From: Climacteris rufus
Lineage: Eukaryota; Chordata; Aves; Passeriformes; Climacteridae
Direction of reading: 5' to 3'
Length of the DNA: 64,000 nt
NCBI GenBank assembly: GCA_013398175.1
Contig: VZRZ01004327.1
Span: 439,109-503,108 of the forward strand
This document shows positions 37,771-49,624 of this stretch, piece by piece (positions within the stretch are counted from its first letter, which is position 1; the number at the start of each line of letters is the position of its first letter). The position numbers were made by a program, and so were the translations under genes. A model generated the notes under the pieces. The model was not told where the DNA came from, made no database searches, and saw only the letters and a program-made list of their open reading frames with translations.

Positions 37771-38403
37771 GACCACTCTCAAAGTCTTCCTTTCCAGGAA
37801 AATTTTCAAATTGTAAAAGGAACTTAAATTTTATGCATGTAGAAAGGTTACTGCAAACACACCATGCCTCCCAGTGACAGCATCTATCCAGAAAGAGACC
37901 AAGGATATGTGTGAATTTACCTACTCACTCAAGTAAGAATTTTGTTACAGGGCAGTTTAGCAAGGGTGTTTCACAACACCCTTGCTGAATGGGAACTGAT
38001 ATGTCTTGATTAACACATTTTTTTTCTTGTTTCCTTTCCATTATATTTGGGTTAGGCTGTTACCTGCCTCTCATTAGAACAGATTATTCTGACACAGAGT
38101 TGTTAACCTAATCTACAATAATCTCTTTGGTTTTTGTGTATCAGCCTTATGTCATGAGAGGGAAACAGGCTTGATATGCATGAGCTAAGATTTTAAAACC
38201 AAAGCAAAGTTTTCTGACTCTGGTCCTTTAATATGCTTTTTGCAAAGATCTTTCAATATGGCTGATGTGCTGTCTTACCAAATGCATTGCCACATCTTTG
38301 TTAATCATTCCAGTGAAATTACCAAGGTAAGGTACGCACTACAGTTAATGATACAAGTGTGATCTCATCTGAAGGTTTTAGAGGAATGACCCATGTACAG
38401 TGC
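37771..38403. other. AT-rich spacer, nothing recognised
   Basis: No motif or repeat was identified between the CR1 end and the LTR. A short inverted pair (aagggtgtttcac / gtgttt..ccctt-like) near 37960-37985 is too weak to call. Confidence 0.45.
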
Positions 38404-38706
38404 TGTCGCTCTACAGATGCACAAATAAGCACACGACCAGCTCAGTGAAGGCAGCAGGAGCCAGAGTTTATTGTCCTACTTTCCCTTTATATATGGTAGG
38501 AACCCAATTAGATGATTTGTCAGTACCCATCCACCTCCCGGTATGATTGGCTGGGTTCTACACTGCCTAAATCAAAACATATTCTGCCTTGAGTCAAAAC
38601 AGCTGTGGAAAACAGCGGGTGCTTATGTCATTGTTTTTCATAGCTTGCATGAGAAAGACAACTTTCTCAAAAGAAGCCCTGGGCAACCCAGTCCTGGGCA
38701 GCTACA
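38404..38706 (-). mobile_element. solo LTR of the four-copy ERVK-like family, oldest copy
   Basis: It shares the family landmarks in order on the plus strand: gtttattgtcct, ggtaggaacccaattagatga, ccatccacctcccggta, gattggctgggttctacac, a gcttgcatgagaaagac block and gggcagctaca. On the minus strand it starts TGTAGCTGCCCAGG and has AATAAA within ggacaataaactctg. The flanks cagtgc and tggtgc agree at four of six bases, a decayed TSD. The length of 303 bp agrees with its relatives. Frames at 38543-38780 are LTR sequence. Confidence 0.88.
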
Positions 38707-40219
38707 TGGTGCAGTCATGGCTTCTGGAACCTGCATGCATAGTTCTTGAATTCTGCTTGATACTGGAAACATGTCTCTAGGTGTATGAGATGTCCTTGCA
38801 AAATTGTGAGCTTCAGTTGCCTTTTTATTTTAATTCCATTGAGCTGAAAATTCCAGAGGTGGTAATATGATAATATTACCTATGGCTGACAATAAGGGTG
38901 TTTAGCCTCAATGAGGTTGTCTTCATAAGGAAGCACCTTTCATGTGAAGCAAACAAATTTTTTCAAATAGAATTGAATTCAGATATAGAAGGTAAGCAAG
39001 AAATCAACATACAGTGAGGAAAGAATTGCTATCAGATTAGAAAGAACAGCAATTATTTTAAAAAATTATTAGTGATATTGAAGCTCTGGGAAAGGGCTGC
39101 CCAGCAGGATCCACATTCCTATAGTGCATCTAACAGCTACCAGTTGTAATTACTGTTCAGAAGTCTCAGGGAGATTAAAATACCATTTGTGGCCTAGTCA
39201 AAACTTCCACAACTTTTTGCAAAGAGAAAACATAACTTCATTTTAACACTATTCAGTCAAATATTCCAACTTTTCAAGTAAAAGGTCTATAAATATGTAT
39301 TTATAGACTGCATTTAAGGAAACAAAATTATTTCCAAAAGCTTTAGCAAATCCTCTCCAAGCATAATATAGCTAATTACTGGTATTTCATATGAGCATGA
39401 ATGAAATCTTCTTAGTATATCATAGAAAAATTAAAGCATTTAATACATCATCTGTTTAGGATATTGAGTAAAAATTAAAGCATTTCACAAATTATCAGAC
39501 ATGCATAATCCTATGTAAAGCCTTTTAAACCAAAGAAAATACATAAGATAATTTCTGTAGAAAAGTTACTTTAGTCTTCAATTCCAAATAATATTAAAAT
39601 AAGAATCAAATTATACTATTTCTCTATGATAACCAAAGTTGGGTCATATCTCCTCTTGGTGATATATGGCCTAACAGGTGATGCTTAGTAGTCTGAATCA
39701 ATCTAGCATCTTAGTATTGCCAGTAAAATAACAGAGGAAACGATGTAATATATTTGTTTGGCAAAGCTTCGTAACATTTCCTTAGTACTGATGATGCAGT
39801 TCCATAAGATGTTTACAGTAAGATGTTACATGACAAATTTTGTTTCTTCAGCCCAATTTTCTTAAAGAGAAGGGAAAAGCCATGCAAAACTAGACTGAAA
39901 GAGCATCATTTGGAGGTTTGAAAATGGAGCTTTTAAAAGTTTAAATATATCTGCATAAAGATGTGAAAATTACTGAAGTAATACCGCACAGAGACTGCAA
40001 ACATGAATATAGATTCCACTGTCTACAGAATTCCAGTCTTATTCCTCAACTAAGGACATGAAGAAAAACCTTTTTTTGTAGAGGTTAGTCACTAAAGTTA
40101 AAGAACAAGGTGAGGACTGTAAGGAGCTAAGGTTACTACTCTGACATAGGAGTTCAAGGAAGAATCCAGTGTGTCTATTTAACAACATAATCTCATTCAA
40201 ACCATGCACCAACTACACC
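38707..40219. other. AT-rich non-coding stretch, nothing recognised
   Basis: No open frame of 60 codons is present and no repeat was recognised. A near-perfect palindrome is listed separately. The word aaattaaagcattt recurs at about 39428 and 39471. Confidence 0.5.
39285..39308. other. 24-bp palindrome (11-bp arms, 2-base centre)
   Basis: gtctataaata and tatttatagac are exact complements separated by tg. The arms are AT-rich, so chance is quite possible. No T-run follows, and no function can be read from it. Confidence 0.6.
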
Positions 40220-40430
40220 CTGTACCACTGACTTTGTCCCTCTCGGATCTGCTGTTCAGCAAGTTCTCAATCCACCTCACCATCCACTCATCCAGTTCCA
40301 CACTTTCCTATTTGCCTATGAGGATGTAGTGTGAGACCAGGTGGAATATCTTGCTGAAGTCAAGGTGGGCAATATCCACTGCTCTACACTCATTCATCCA
40401 GGTAATTTTTTCACCATATCAGGCAATCAA
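40220..40430 (-). mobile_element. CR1 LINE internal fragment (reverse transcriptase), minus strand
   Basis: On the minus strand this translates to CRAVDIAHLDFSK, then IFHLVSHYIL, a stop, and VRWIENLLNSRSERDKVSG. These match the CR1 reverse-transcriptase segment with the AVD..LDFSKAFDTVSH motif and the downstream VRWxxNWL motif. The stop and the missing 3' end show a dead, internally derived piece; flanking CR1 sequence was not seen. Confidence 0.9.
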
Positions 40431-43400
40431 CTTTCCTGAAGTGTAAAAATTTACGTGATTTTAGAATGCAAACTCACATGTTTTAGTCATAGAAATGGGC
40501 ATTACTGTAGATTAAAATAATAAAATTGTAAAAAATAACTTGTTAAAAAAGATAGAGAATTGTCTGATATTTTCTTCTAAAGTGAACATTATTTTTTCAT
40601 GTTGCTTTCATTAAGAAAAACAAATATTTCTATGTATAACGCCAAGGAACAATGTAACAATGTTAACAAAGGAAAAAACCTTACTGAGATGTGTAAGAGT
40701 GGGAAAAAGGGTACAAGAAAAAAGAGAAAGGACAGTTTTTCTGAAATATATTAAGATCCTTTATTGGCTAGGGGCTTTATTTTGCTCCCATCATGGCAAA
40801 GGACACATTTTCCCAATCTGTTAAAAATTTTCTGCTTTTTGTAGCAGCAGGAAGATTATGTGATGGATTTCTGTAGGTTTGAATTCAGATCTAATGAGAT
40901 CTGACCCAATTATAAACTTATTCATGATAACTGATAAGCTGCATCAAAAAGATGACTTCAGGGAAGTTGCTCTAAAAGTTATGGAAGGCAGCATTAGAAT
41001 TAGAAAATTAAATGGGAACTAATTTACCTTCTATATTCCAAGTTAGAAAAAATGGAAAAAAAGGCAGCAAATTTCTGTTATAGGAATGTTGCCTTAGTGG
41101 GAGTAAGAGACATAAAGAAATACAGACTGAATAAGTGACAGCTCTGCTATGGCATTTTAGACAAGTACTTTAGTGTTAATGGAAGTGTTGGAAAACAGGA
41201 CATGTTCAGTTATATTGCTGAATTTAATAAAGTACAGTAGTTATGATTTAACAGTCTTAGTTGATGATGATTAACACTTTTAAAACTGTTCTAGGTAAAA
41301 GCGAAAATCATGAGAAAGCAAGCAAAAATCTGTAAGGTTTTGAAAATAAAGTTCATATAGAGCGAGTGTGATAAATTCTTAAAAGAAAAGGTAAAGCTTT
41401 ATGAAAATCCCCAAAATGGCATATTTACATCCAGAAAATGTGAATTTTGCAAAAAGGGAAACTGAGATTAAAGACATTAATAATGTCAGGAATTTTCAAA
41501 ATCATACCAGATTTTTTTTTTCTGAAAGACATAAACAGTCGGTTTAAAGATCTGCAGTTGTCAATTCAGGTATTTGGTCTTTCTCCTGTGATGGCATATT
41601 CACATGAACTGCTGCTTTATTCTAATTATTTATTAAAATGGGTGGAATAAGATAACCTAGAGGTAGAGAAATTAGTTACTCAAGCAAAAAATAAGATTAT
41701 TTAATATAGTGAGATAGCCTCTTAAATTCTAGTCTTCCATTGTACTTCAGTGCTGAAAATCTGAGTATTGATGTTTCTAGTGGAAATTACAACTGTATTG
41801 TTCCCTCTAGCTTCTTAATACTAAATGAAATTAAGAATAATGTCTAGTTCCAATACTTTAGTTTTGTTCCTGTGATTGTTATTTTTCTTCACTAAGAAAT
41901 ACATAATGTAAGGTCACTGTTTCATGATGTAAATACAAAAAAAATCCTTTTATTTATATATGTCTCATTTATATTTTAAGCTGTCTGGTCAAGATTTCTC
42001 TTTATATATATAATATCAATTTTTCTGAAAATTAAAGGTATAAGACAGGCAATTGAAAAGAGGCAATTTCTTTATTTATCTGAAAATCAAGTACTACACA
42101 GCAGCAGGAAAAGATTTTCACCTTTCCCCTAAATGACTGCCTGTCTCTACTAACAAATGTGTGCATTTTGAGGTTTAGCTTTTTTATTGTTATAACTATT
42201 ACTAGGTTACTCTAGACAAGAAAGAAATTATAATTCTCTTTGTTAGAATTCAGATCTAAAGTTAATAGAAACCACAATGTTGAAAAACAAAGTTAAAAAG
42301 TATGTTTTAATGGAGTTGTCTTACACCAAAGACTGTAATGCCTAATTTGGGTTGGGCTGGGTTGATTTTTGGGGATTTTGTTTGCTTGGGTTTTAGCTTT
42401 ATTTAATTGTGGAAGAAAATGCAGTATTGCTTTGTGGATGACCAAATAAAAAATGTTGTCTGTTCATGCAGATTGAGATATTTTAGATTTAAAATATGGA
42501 TTGCTAAAAAATTTATTCTGTCAAAAATCTCTGATCAATTAATTCATTAGAATTTTTAGAGAACTTTGTTGTATAATTTCCTGAATGGCTGAACCACTTT
42601 TGATATTTTTCCTTTATAAAAAGAATTTCAAGTCTGATTCTTTTCCTGCTTTTTCAATACAGAGATAAGATTATTTCTCAGCTCTTGCTGGAATTCTTTG
42701 TAGTCGTGGCGAATCTGCAAGTAAAATGGATGTTAGTGTTCTGACAAGTAGAGATATGATCACACTGAAAGGGAATTGAAGGAAGCATGAGAGCTACAGC
42801 TCCATCATTAATACTTAAGCATGTCGGATACTGTCCATCACATGGCAGCTGCCACCAACATTTAAGAAATAAATCTGAAGATCATTTTTTCTTCTTGACC
42901 TATATTTTTAGATTACTTTTATAATAACATTTATCTTTTTTTTAAAAATAGACAATGCTTTGGAAAATCTAGATGTTTGAGACTCCAAGAAAAAGACAAC
43001 ATTTAATTTCTGATTTGGTGTTACTCTTGGTTGCCTTTCTACTTCCTTTCCCTATCGGAGTTTCTTTTGTGAAGTTATTTATATGTTCTTGGGTTTTGTT
43101 CAGATGAAAAATGGAAAAAAATTACTGAAATCTCAACACACGTTTAAGTTTGCAAAGATTTCCTGTTTTGAAGCCATTCCCTTAGTGTCATTTCGTTCAT
43201 TTTGGCATTTGTACCTGCCCTGGTATACAGTTATGAAATATTTACAAATCAAAAAGCTTTCCTGGAAGCAACAAGGTGACATAGAACTGTATTACAACAT
43301 ATAACAAATCTGCAAGAGGCTGCAATACTTACAAGCTCACAGTAATCATAATGAAATCAGGTGTACATAACGTAATTATAGCCCACTTGGTTGCCAGTAC

Positions 43401-44627
43401 TGTAATTTCTAAATAATAGAATGAAAGGTGTATCCTGTGGCTGAGATAGAGATAGCCTGGGAATCTTGACTTAGTACTGCCATTTACTGGGTTGTTGCAT
43501 TATGATACTACTTCTATCATTGCTGTTTTGAAAAATGAGATTTCACTAATGAAATTAAACAAGAAATAAATCTATTTTCTATTCCTAAAAATGTTGTTCA
43601 AAAACATTTAAATAAGTTTGAAACTTTCTTGCTTTATCCTATTGTGTTGTATTTTATTCCACATTTATTTAACTTTAATATTTTAAATTAATATAACATT
43701 AGTAGATGTGGTTGTCTCCAAAAAGTCAGTTATTATGATAGGATCAACTTTGAGTATTTGTTGTTATTTTTATTGCAGTTTCTTCAGTAATTGAGAAGCT
43801 CAGGCTGCCAGTAAACACAGCCAAAGCTATTATTTTAATTGCAATAATTGCTGTTATAAAATAATTTGTTGGCATTTCAGAGATATTTATTTTTGAAATG
43901 AATTTATATCTCTGAAAATGGTATTTGCACTTGAGTAATAAAAAAAAACTAAACAAAGTAGGTTCATAGCTATCTCTTTAAAACAAATCCAAGATATTAT
44001 TACCTCATAAGTAACATATTGAAATTTACATTTTAGTTACATTTTCTAATTTTCTTCTTCTTTCACTACTCTTGTACATGTGCCTAGTAATGCTAAATTT
44101 TTGGTTCTCACCCAGCAATTTACAAGGAAATTAATAGTGTGATACACAAATGTCTGTAGAATTCTTTATTGCATCATAGAACTCAAATATTTCAGGCAGT
44201 GGGATTCTATTTCATAGTGAACTTAATGTAATGGAGCCTTCAGAAACATTATTTTTGTGAATAAGTGAGCGAAGAACTACTAGAGTCAGATTTAGGTATA
44301 TCCATAATAATAACCAAGGAAAATTAGATTTTGTTTAGTGCAAATTTGGATTGCAAAAAGTTTTCCATAGCATAAGAACAAAAGAAGACTCCAGGTGATT
44401 TTCTTCACAACACAAAGGCCCTTCCCAATGGAAAAATAGAACAGAAGAAGACATTTCTAGGAGGCTGCAATTTAGACAACTGACTCGGCTATGTCTGAGT
44501 TCTATATGGGACCTTGCTTAATAAGTGGTAGCATCCATAAAGTCTCATAATTTCAATCTTTGGTCCATATGTTGTCTATTTGAGAAGGACAAAGAAAACA
44601 GTGTCAACAGATATACAAAGATATATC
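40431..44627. other. AT-rich non-coding stretch, nothing recognised
   Basis: Open frames at 41447-41650, 43083-43304 and 43744-43956 have no known domain. Simple T/G-rich sequence (ggttgggctgggttg...) lies around 42350-42400. No repeat family was assigned. Confidence 0.5.
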
Positions 44628-44633
44628 TTTTAT

Positions 44634-44946
44634 TGTTGCTGTATTACCTGGAACGGAGGACACGAGCCAGTGCAGTGAAAAGCAGCAGAAAAAGCAGAAG
44701 CAGCAGAAGCCCAGTTTATTGTTGTATTTCCCCTTATACATGGTAAAGACCCATTGGGTGACTGGACAATGGTCACCCACCCCCCGGGGTGATTGGCTGA
44801 AGCCCCACAACACACAATTCCAAAACACACTCTGTCTTGAATCAAAACAGATCAGGAAAAACAGCAGGTGTCCAAGAGTTATCTTATTGTTTTCATAGTT
44901 TGCATGGGAAAGAAGAATTTCTCAAGAGAGGCCCTGTGCAGCCACA
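44634..44946 (-). mobile_element. solo LTR of the four-copy ERVK-like family, with TSD
   Basis: A perfect 6-bp TSD TTTTAT lies at 44628-44633 and 44947-44952. The plus strand runs from tgttgctgtatt to ctgtgcagccaca (TG...CA). Family landmarks are present: gtttattgttgta (AATAAA on the minus strand), catggtaaagacccattgg, cacccaccccccggggtgat, tggctgaag and a tttgcatgggaaag block. It differs from relatives in the middle (ccccacaacacacaattcc) and in an AGC/AGA-rich segment near 44680-44705. The length is 313 bp. Frames at 44525-44845 are LTR sequence. No internal region was found. Confidence 0.93.
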
Positions 44947-44952
44947 TTTTAT

Positions 44953-46834
44953 TATGAAGTTTAGAAAACTTCATTTAAGAAGCAAAAGAGACTAATTTCC
45001 CAATGAAAAATTTACTTAATCTAAGAGCTGAATCATGCTTTGAGGTGTACTTTGCTATCTATGGAAAATTTAGGACTATAATGCTGCTAATTTAGCTGCT
45101 GAGTTAAGCTAGTGTAGTGAATCAGAGTTTCTGTGTCAAAGTCTTCCTTATCAATAGCAAAAAAAGTCTTTATAGACCACACTAAGTTTAAGAGTTTGTA
45201 GATTTGGCACAGTAAGACTGAATTACAGCAATCTGGTTATTTGTCTTTTGACAAACCTAGGCTGTGATGTCTTGTATAATGCTAAATTCTGTGGGAACAG
45301 ACTTGAGGGAAACACCCTCATTCATATATCATGGATCCTTTTAATATTTTTGCAAAATGTGATCACATGATTAATTTAATCACAAATGTTCTTTGTGATT
45401 AAATATTTAGACTTAACATCTAAAACTGATAAACATTTTCATTACAGTCTTGCCTCCAAAGGGAGTAACAAATAAATGAAACAGCAAATTCTTGAGTACT
45501 GTTGCTTTTCAACTGGATCACTAATGGTTGGCTGCTCTTTCATTTTAAACTTTATCTTGCTAAATTTTCTTAGTATTCTTGGAATAATATTCACTCCTTT
45601 ACATAAACACTCTTCAAAATTTTTATCCTCTAGAGAATAGTAAATAACAGTCTTGTTGCTCCGAAAGTAAACACTTTTACCTATTATAAATGTAAGAGAA
45701 AGAGTATTTAGACTGCTTATGTGAGTGGGCAAAAAGAGGTGAAAAACTTAATCAGATCCCCTCATTATGGGAGAGTATTCTGCTGGTTGCATTTTATAGT
45801 TTCATTGTAATTCGGCACTTTGGGAACAAATTTACAATATTTAATCTGAATACCACTTCCATGTAAATCTTCAGGAAGGCAAGCTTTTGCACTTGAACAG
45901 CTTTTACATTGTTCCACAAAGACTGAACAAGTATCGCTCTGCTTTTCCATAATACTTTAATTGTCAGTCTTCCTAAAGTTGCTGTCACCCTAACTTGCTT
46001 TAATGTCTCTACAATTTTTAAAAATATGTATTTGATTTAAACGGCCTTTCTTCTGCTAAGAATACACCTATCACCTTAGTGAAGTCCTCTGAACTCATTT
46101 AGCTACTTTTTGGGTGGAATTGCCCTTTGCCAAGGACTGGACTGTACAGATCATTTTATCTCACAGGGAAAAAAACACTAAATTTGATCTGTTAAACAGT
46201 CAGAGACCACCACCGCAACCTTTCAAAAAGCCTGTGTTTAATACCACATCCCAATAAACTCTGACATCTACAGCTGATTTCTTTTTCAAACTGAGTAATG
46301 AATTCAGGGGGAGAAAAACCATTCTGACTCTTCAGGTGACCTTGGTATTTTATGCATAATATCCTCTGACATGAGTGTTTGGAATAGGCCTTATTTGAAT
46401 GACACAGGAAGTTGTTTTGACCTGTCTACTTTTTATCTACTAATGCAGCATGTTCAGTCAACACAGAGCATGGCATTGTAAAATGCTTTTTTGTCCTGGA
46501 TTTCAGTGGCTGGGCTGGCAACTGCACACTAAAGTAGACTGAGCACCTGACTTGCCACAAAGTGGATATCCCATGTGCAGCTCCTTATAGAGATCTACTC
46601 CAAGCACTGCCTAAATAAAGAATCCTGTAACCCTGTCCAAAATAAATCGCTGTAGCCTCTCTTAAAATACCACAAGTATGCTTTGGAAAGTTAATTTAAT
46701 ACAATGTAGTTGTATCATTAAGTCCTCCATATTTCAAGCCATGATTATCTTTATGAAGTTTAAATGAATGTGCTAGAGAGCTGGATTGACTAAAATGCAA
46801 AGACCATTTATGTTTCAGAACAAGTGCAGGCAAC
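44953..46834. other. AT-rich non-coding stretch, weak possible LTR remnant
   Basis: Frames at 45442-45732 (minus) and 45765-45988 (minus) have no recognised domain. Around 46493-46660 two AATAAA sequences lie within a less AT-rich segment, which may be a decayed LTR but cannot be bounded. Confidence 0.4.
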
Positions 46835-47425
46835 TCAGAAATTGTTTAAGAATGTCGTTAGGTCATGCATAAATAAAATTAGAGAGGCGAAAGCTCAATT
46901 AGAACTTAACCTGACCATTTCTGTGTAGGTAATAAAAAATTAATAATAAAAAATGTTTTTCTAAATACATATAGCAAACAGAGAGGCAAGTAAAGTGTCC
47001 ATTCTTTACTGGATGCAGTGGGGAATATTGTTACTGAAGATGAAGAGAAGGCTGAGGTACTTAATACCTTCTTTGCCTCAGTTTACAAAAATAAGACAGG
47101 TCATCCTCAGGACAATTGGCCTCCTGAACTGATAGATGGAGTCAGGGAGCAGAATAAACCCCCTGTAATCCAGGAGCTTAGTGACCTGCTGAGCCACTTA
47201 GATGCTCGCAAGTCTATGAGACTGGATGGGATCCATCCTAGGGTGATGAGGGAGCTGACAGAAGAGCTTGCCAAGCCACTCTCCATCATTTATCATGTGT
47301 CCTGGTAAACAGGGGAGGTTCCCAGATGACTGGAAGCTGGCCAATGTGATGCTCATCCATAGAAAAGGCTGGAAGGAGGGTTGAGGAAACTCCATGTCTC
47401 TCCTGTCTATCTTTAATTGATAAAA
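46835..47425 (+). mobile_element. CR1 LINE internal fragment (ORF2), plus strand
   Basis: Translation with frame changes gives REAKAQLELNLTIS near 46880, then EDEEKAEVLNTFFASVY, KSMRLDGIHPRVMRELTEEL and AKPLSIIYHVSW. A stop (TAA) at about 47306 is followed by TGEVPDDWKLANV. These are the consecutive blocks of the CR1 ORF2 linker and the start of the reverse-transcriptase domain; the family usually has KSMGPDGIHPRVL and then GEVPxDWKxANV. The 96-codon frame at 47018-47308 is the best-preserved part. Frameshifts and stops make it a dead fragment. Both the endonuclease and the 3' end are absent. Confidence 0.93.
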
Positions 47426-47564
47426 TGTCAACACATTGCGAATTCTAACTCCTGTTTAATTACACTGCTAGAAGAGAAGTGACAGTATAGGTGGTATTTA
47501 ACTAGACTGGCTCTACAGATATTCCATGGTTTTGCTTCTGTGTGAACCAAATATATGCAGGTAA

Positions 47565-47854
47565 TGCCAAGATGACCACAAGTCACAGCTGAAGTGTAAA
47601 GAGTAGATTTATTCCCTTATCTCACCGGCTTGAGGATTCCAGAGGAAACAAATGGAGACACATATCCTCCTAGGCTCATCTTAGCAGGAGCAAAAAGGAG
47701 CAAGGCCTGAGTCCTGTGTTACATAAAAAAGGAGGCCTGGAACACATGTAATCTTCACCAGGCTGCATTTTACAATCTCCGAACTTCTTATCTCCCATCC
47801 CCCTTTACAAAGAGGCCTCTAGCCGATGTGAGGCAAGCTTTTAAGTTTCTGACA
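47565..47854 (-). mobile_element. ERV LTR, minus strand, approximate ends
   Basis: On the minus strand it starts TGTCAGAAACTTAAAAGC and ends TCATCTTGGCA. AATAAA (plus 47608-47613) lies inside gggaataaatctac, about 45 bases before the 3' end. The order and TG...CA ends fit an LTR of about 290 bp. No TSD was found with these ends, so the boundaries are tentative. It is not obviously related to the other families in the window. Confidence 0.62.
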
Positions 47855-48570
47855 ACATTCTGTTATCTGGTGATAAAGTTTCATTTCTTTAGTAGACAGA
47901 AAAGAACCCAAAGCAAACACAAATACATGAGTTGTCTCACAGAGTATTTTCTAACATCTGTAGGGTGCAAGGTTGGTCTCTGAACAAAACCAATTTTAGA
48001 AACAGAATATTTTTCTCTCTCCTCACCAATCTTCCATTTTTTTCTTTCTTCTCCACTTAGTTTTCTACATCTATGGCACTGCAAAGCACAAAAATAAGTT
48101 AAAACATTAGAAAAGATAATGGAAAATTTAATTTCCATGGGCACATTATTGTGCCAATGTGCAGAAGTGCATCTGTTCATTTCCACAGAAAGACCAGCAA
48201 CTGAACACTTTGCACTTTGTCTAATATATATCTGCTTAACCAGACAAATGTACTGATAATCCAGAATACATCTTAGGTACCTGAAAAATCCCTGTGAGTC
48301 CCAAATAAAATGCACTTGATTTTTAACCAACTTTTGGTTGAAAGCGAGGTGTGTTTTACACCCTAAGTAGAAAGTCAGTTGAGCACATAGAGCTACACAA
48401 TAGTCTGAGTGCTGAAGAGACACAAGTAGTCACTGCACTCTTCCAATGCCTTGAAGAGTGCCTTATAAAATCTCCTTTCAAATGCATTTCTGTTTAAAGA
48501 GTAGCTAAGGGAAGAATATTGTATAAAATTACCTGGCAGCAGGTTGCATTGAGAAAAATACTGGTTAAAA
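47855..48570. other. spacer with the longest open frame in the window (180 codons, minus)
   Basis: The minus-strand frame 47881-48423 encodes 180 residues with many Cys, aromatic and basic residues and no known domain. The start context and conservation cannot be judged. It is most likely a chance frame; it is mentioned here because it is the longest in 64 kb. A 79-codon minus-strand frame (48393-48632) overlaps it. Confidence 0.25.
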
Positions 48571-48576
48571 AAAGGG

Positions 48577-49194
48577 TGTAGCAGTGTACTTGGCAGAAAC
48601 TTCTGCTGTTGAGATTCAGGATTGGTGGGCAAAGCCCCAGGGCAATGCCCTATGAACCCTCTCCCTCCAAGATCTGAATTCTCTGGCTGAGCTATGGTGA
48701 AATCCCATTATTTCCCTTGTGTCACCTGTATCCCCTACCTCAGGTTCCACATATGGTTATGCCCTGGAAAGCTCTCCCCTCCACTGGTCATTTTGAACCA
48801 TGAGGCTTCCCATTGGGTGCTCCCTGGTCCACCTCCCCAGAAAAGGGTCCCTGCATGTTCCCACTTCCTCTTTCTCCTGGAATCCTCCAGCTATCAGGGT
48901 GTCTCCTCCCTAGCTTCCCCTGGACCCTCAGAACGCAACACTGGATTTACAATAAAATGGCTGTAATTCCAGAGAAGAGCCCTCTTAAGCCTTTTGTTCT
49001 CGCTGATTCTAAAACACCAAGCTTGGAGTAACTCCTAGCCAGAGAAGCCAGCAGAAACCAGTCATCTGCGTTAGACAGGACTCTGTGCTTTGGGAGAGCT
49101 GTGGACTTCTGCAACTCACACCAGCAGGGACTAAGCTCGTTTTTCAGATGCTGTGTGGAATCGAGAAACTCCAGCAAAGCGTCAAAAGGGTCTG
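48577..49194 (+). mobile_element. solo LTR, ERVK-like, plus strand, single-copy family here
   Basis: A perfect 6-bp TSD AAAGGG lies at 48571-48576 and 49195-49200. The element starts TGTAGCAGTGTACTTGG and ends CAGCAAAGCGTCA. A pyrimidine-rich U3 (many cctccc and tcttcc words) leads to AATAAA at 48951-48956. About 240 bp of R/U5 follow. At 618 bp it is longer than the four-copy family and unlike it in sequence. The clean TSD and termini make the LTR call firm, while the class is inferred from the TSD length. Frames at 48694-49291 lie inside or across it and are not genes. Confidence 0.87.
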
Positions 49195-49200
49195 TGTTTT

Positions 49201-49502
49201 TACCAGGAAGGATTCCAACACACATTTTCTATATCCTATCTTTTCAGTTTTGTTTTTTCCTCCTCATGTTGTATTTGTAGTTGTTCCCTAGATCACTCTG
49301 TGCTCTGATTCTATTCTGTATAAGCAGACACAGGGCAAAAACCAGGAGAGATGTTAAAAAACAGAAACAAAAGCCTGCAGGATTAGAAGATCCCATCTCA
49401 GAGGAGCATCTTAACTCTTTCACAGCATTTCAACTCAGTCTGTGGCCTCCTCCTTCGTTTGGTCAATGGGTCCTAGAGTATATGGCCAACACATGCAGCC
49501 AC
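49201..49502. other. short unassigned spacer
   Basis: This stretch lies between the LTR and a CR1 end. An 86-codon frame (49281-49541) runs from here into the CR1 end and is not a gene. Confidence 0.5.
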
Positions 49503-49624
49503 AAAATCACAGAATCATTGAACAGCCTGAATTGGAAGTGACCTTAAATATCATCTAGTCCCAACCCTCCTGATGTGGGACACCTTTTATCAGACCAGGT
49601 TGCTCAGAGCCCCATCCAATTCTG
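49503..49624 (-). mobile_element. CR1 LINE 3'-end fragment, minus strand
   Basis: It opens aaaatcacagaatcattgaa, then cctgaattggaagtgacc, atcatctagtcccaaccctcc and ttgctcagagccccatccaa, the standard CR1 3' UTR order. Only about 122 bp remain. Confidence 0.93.
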
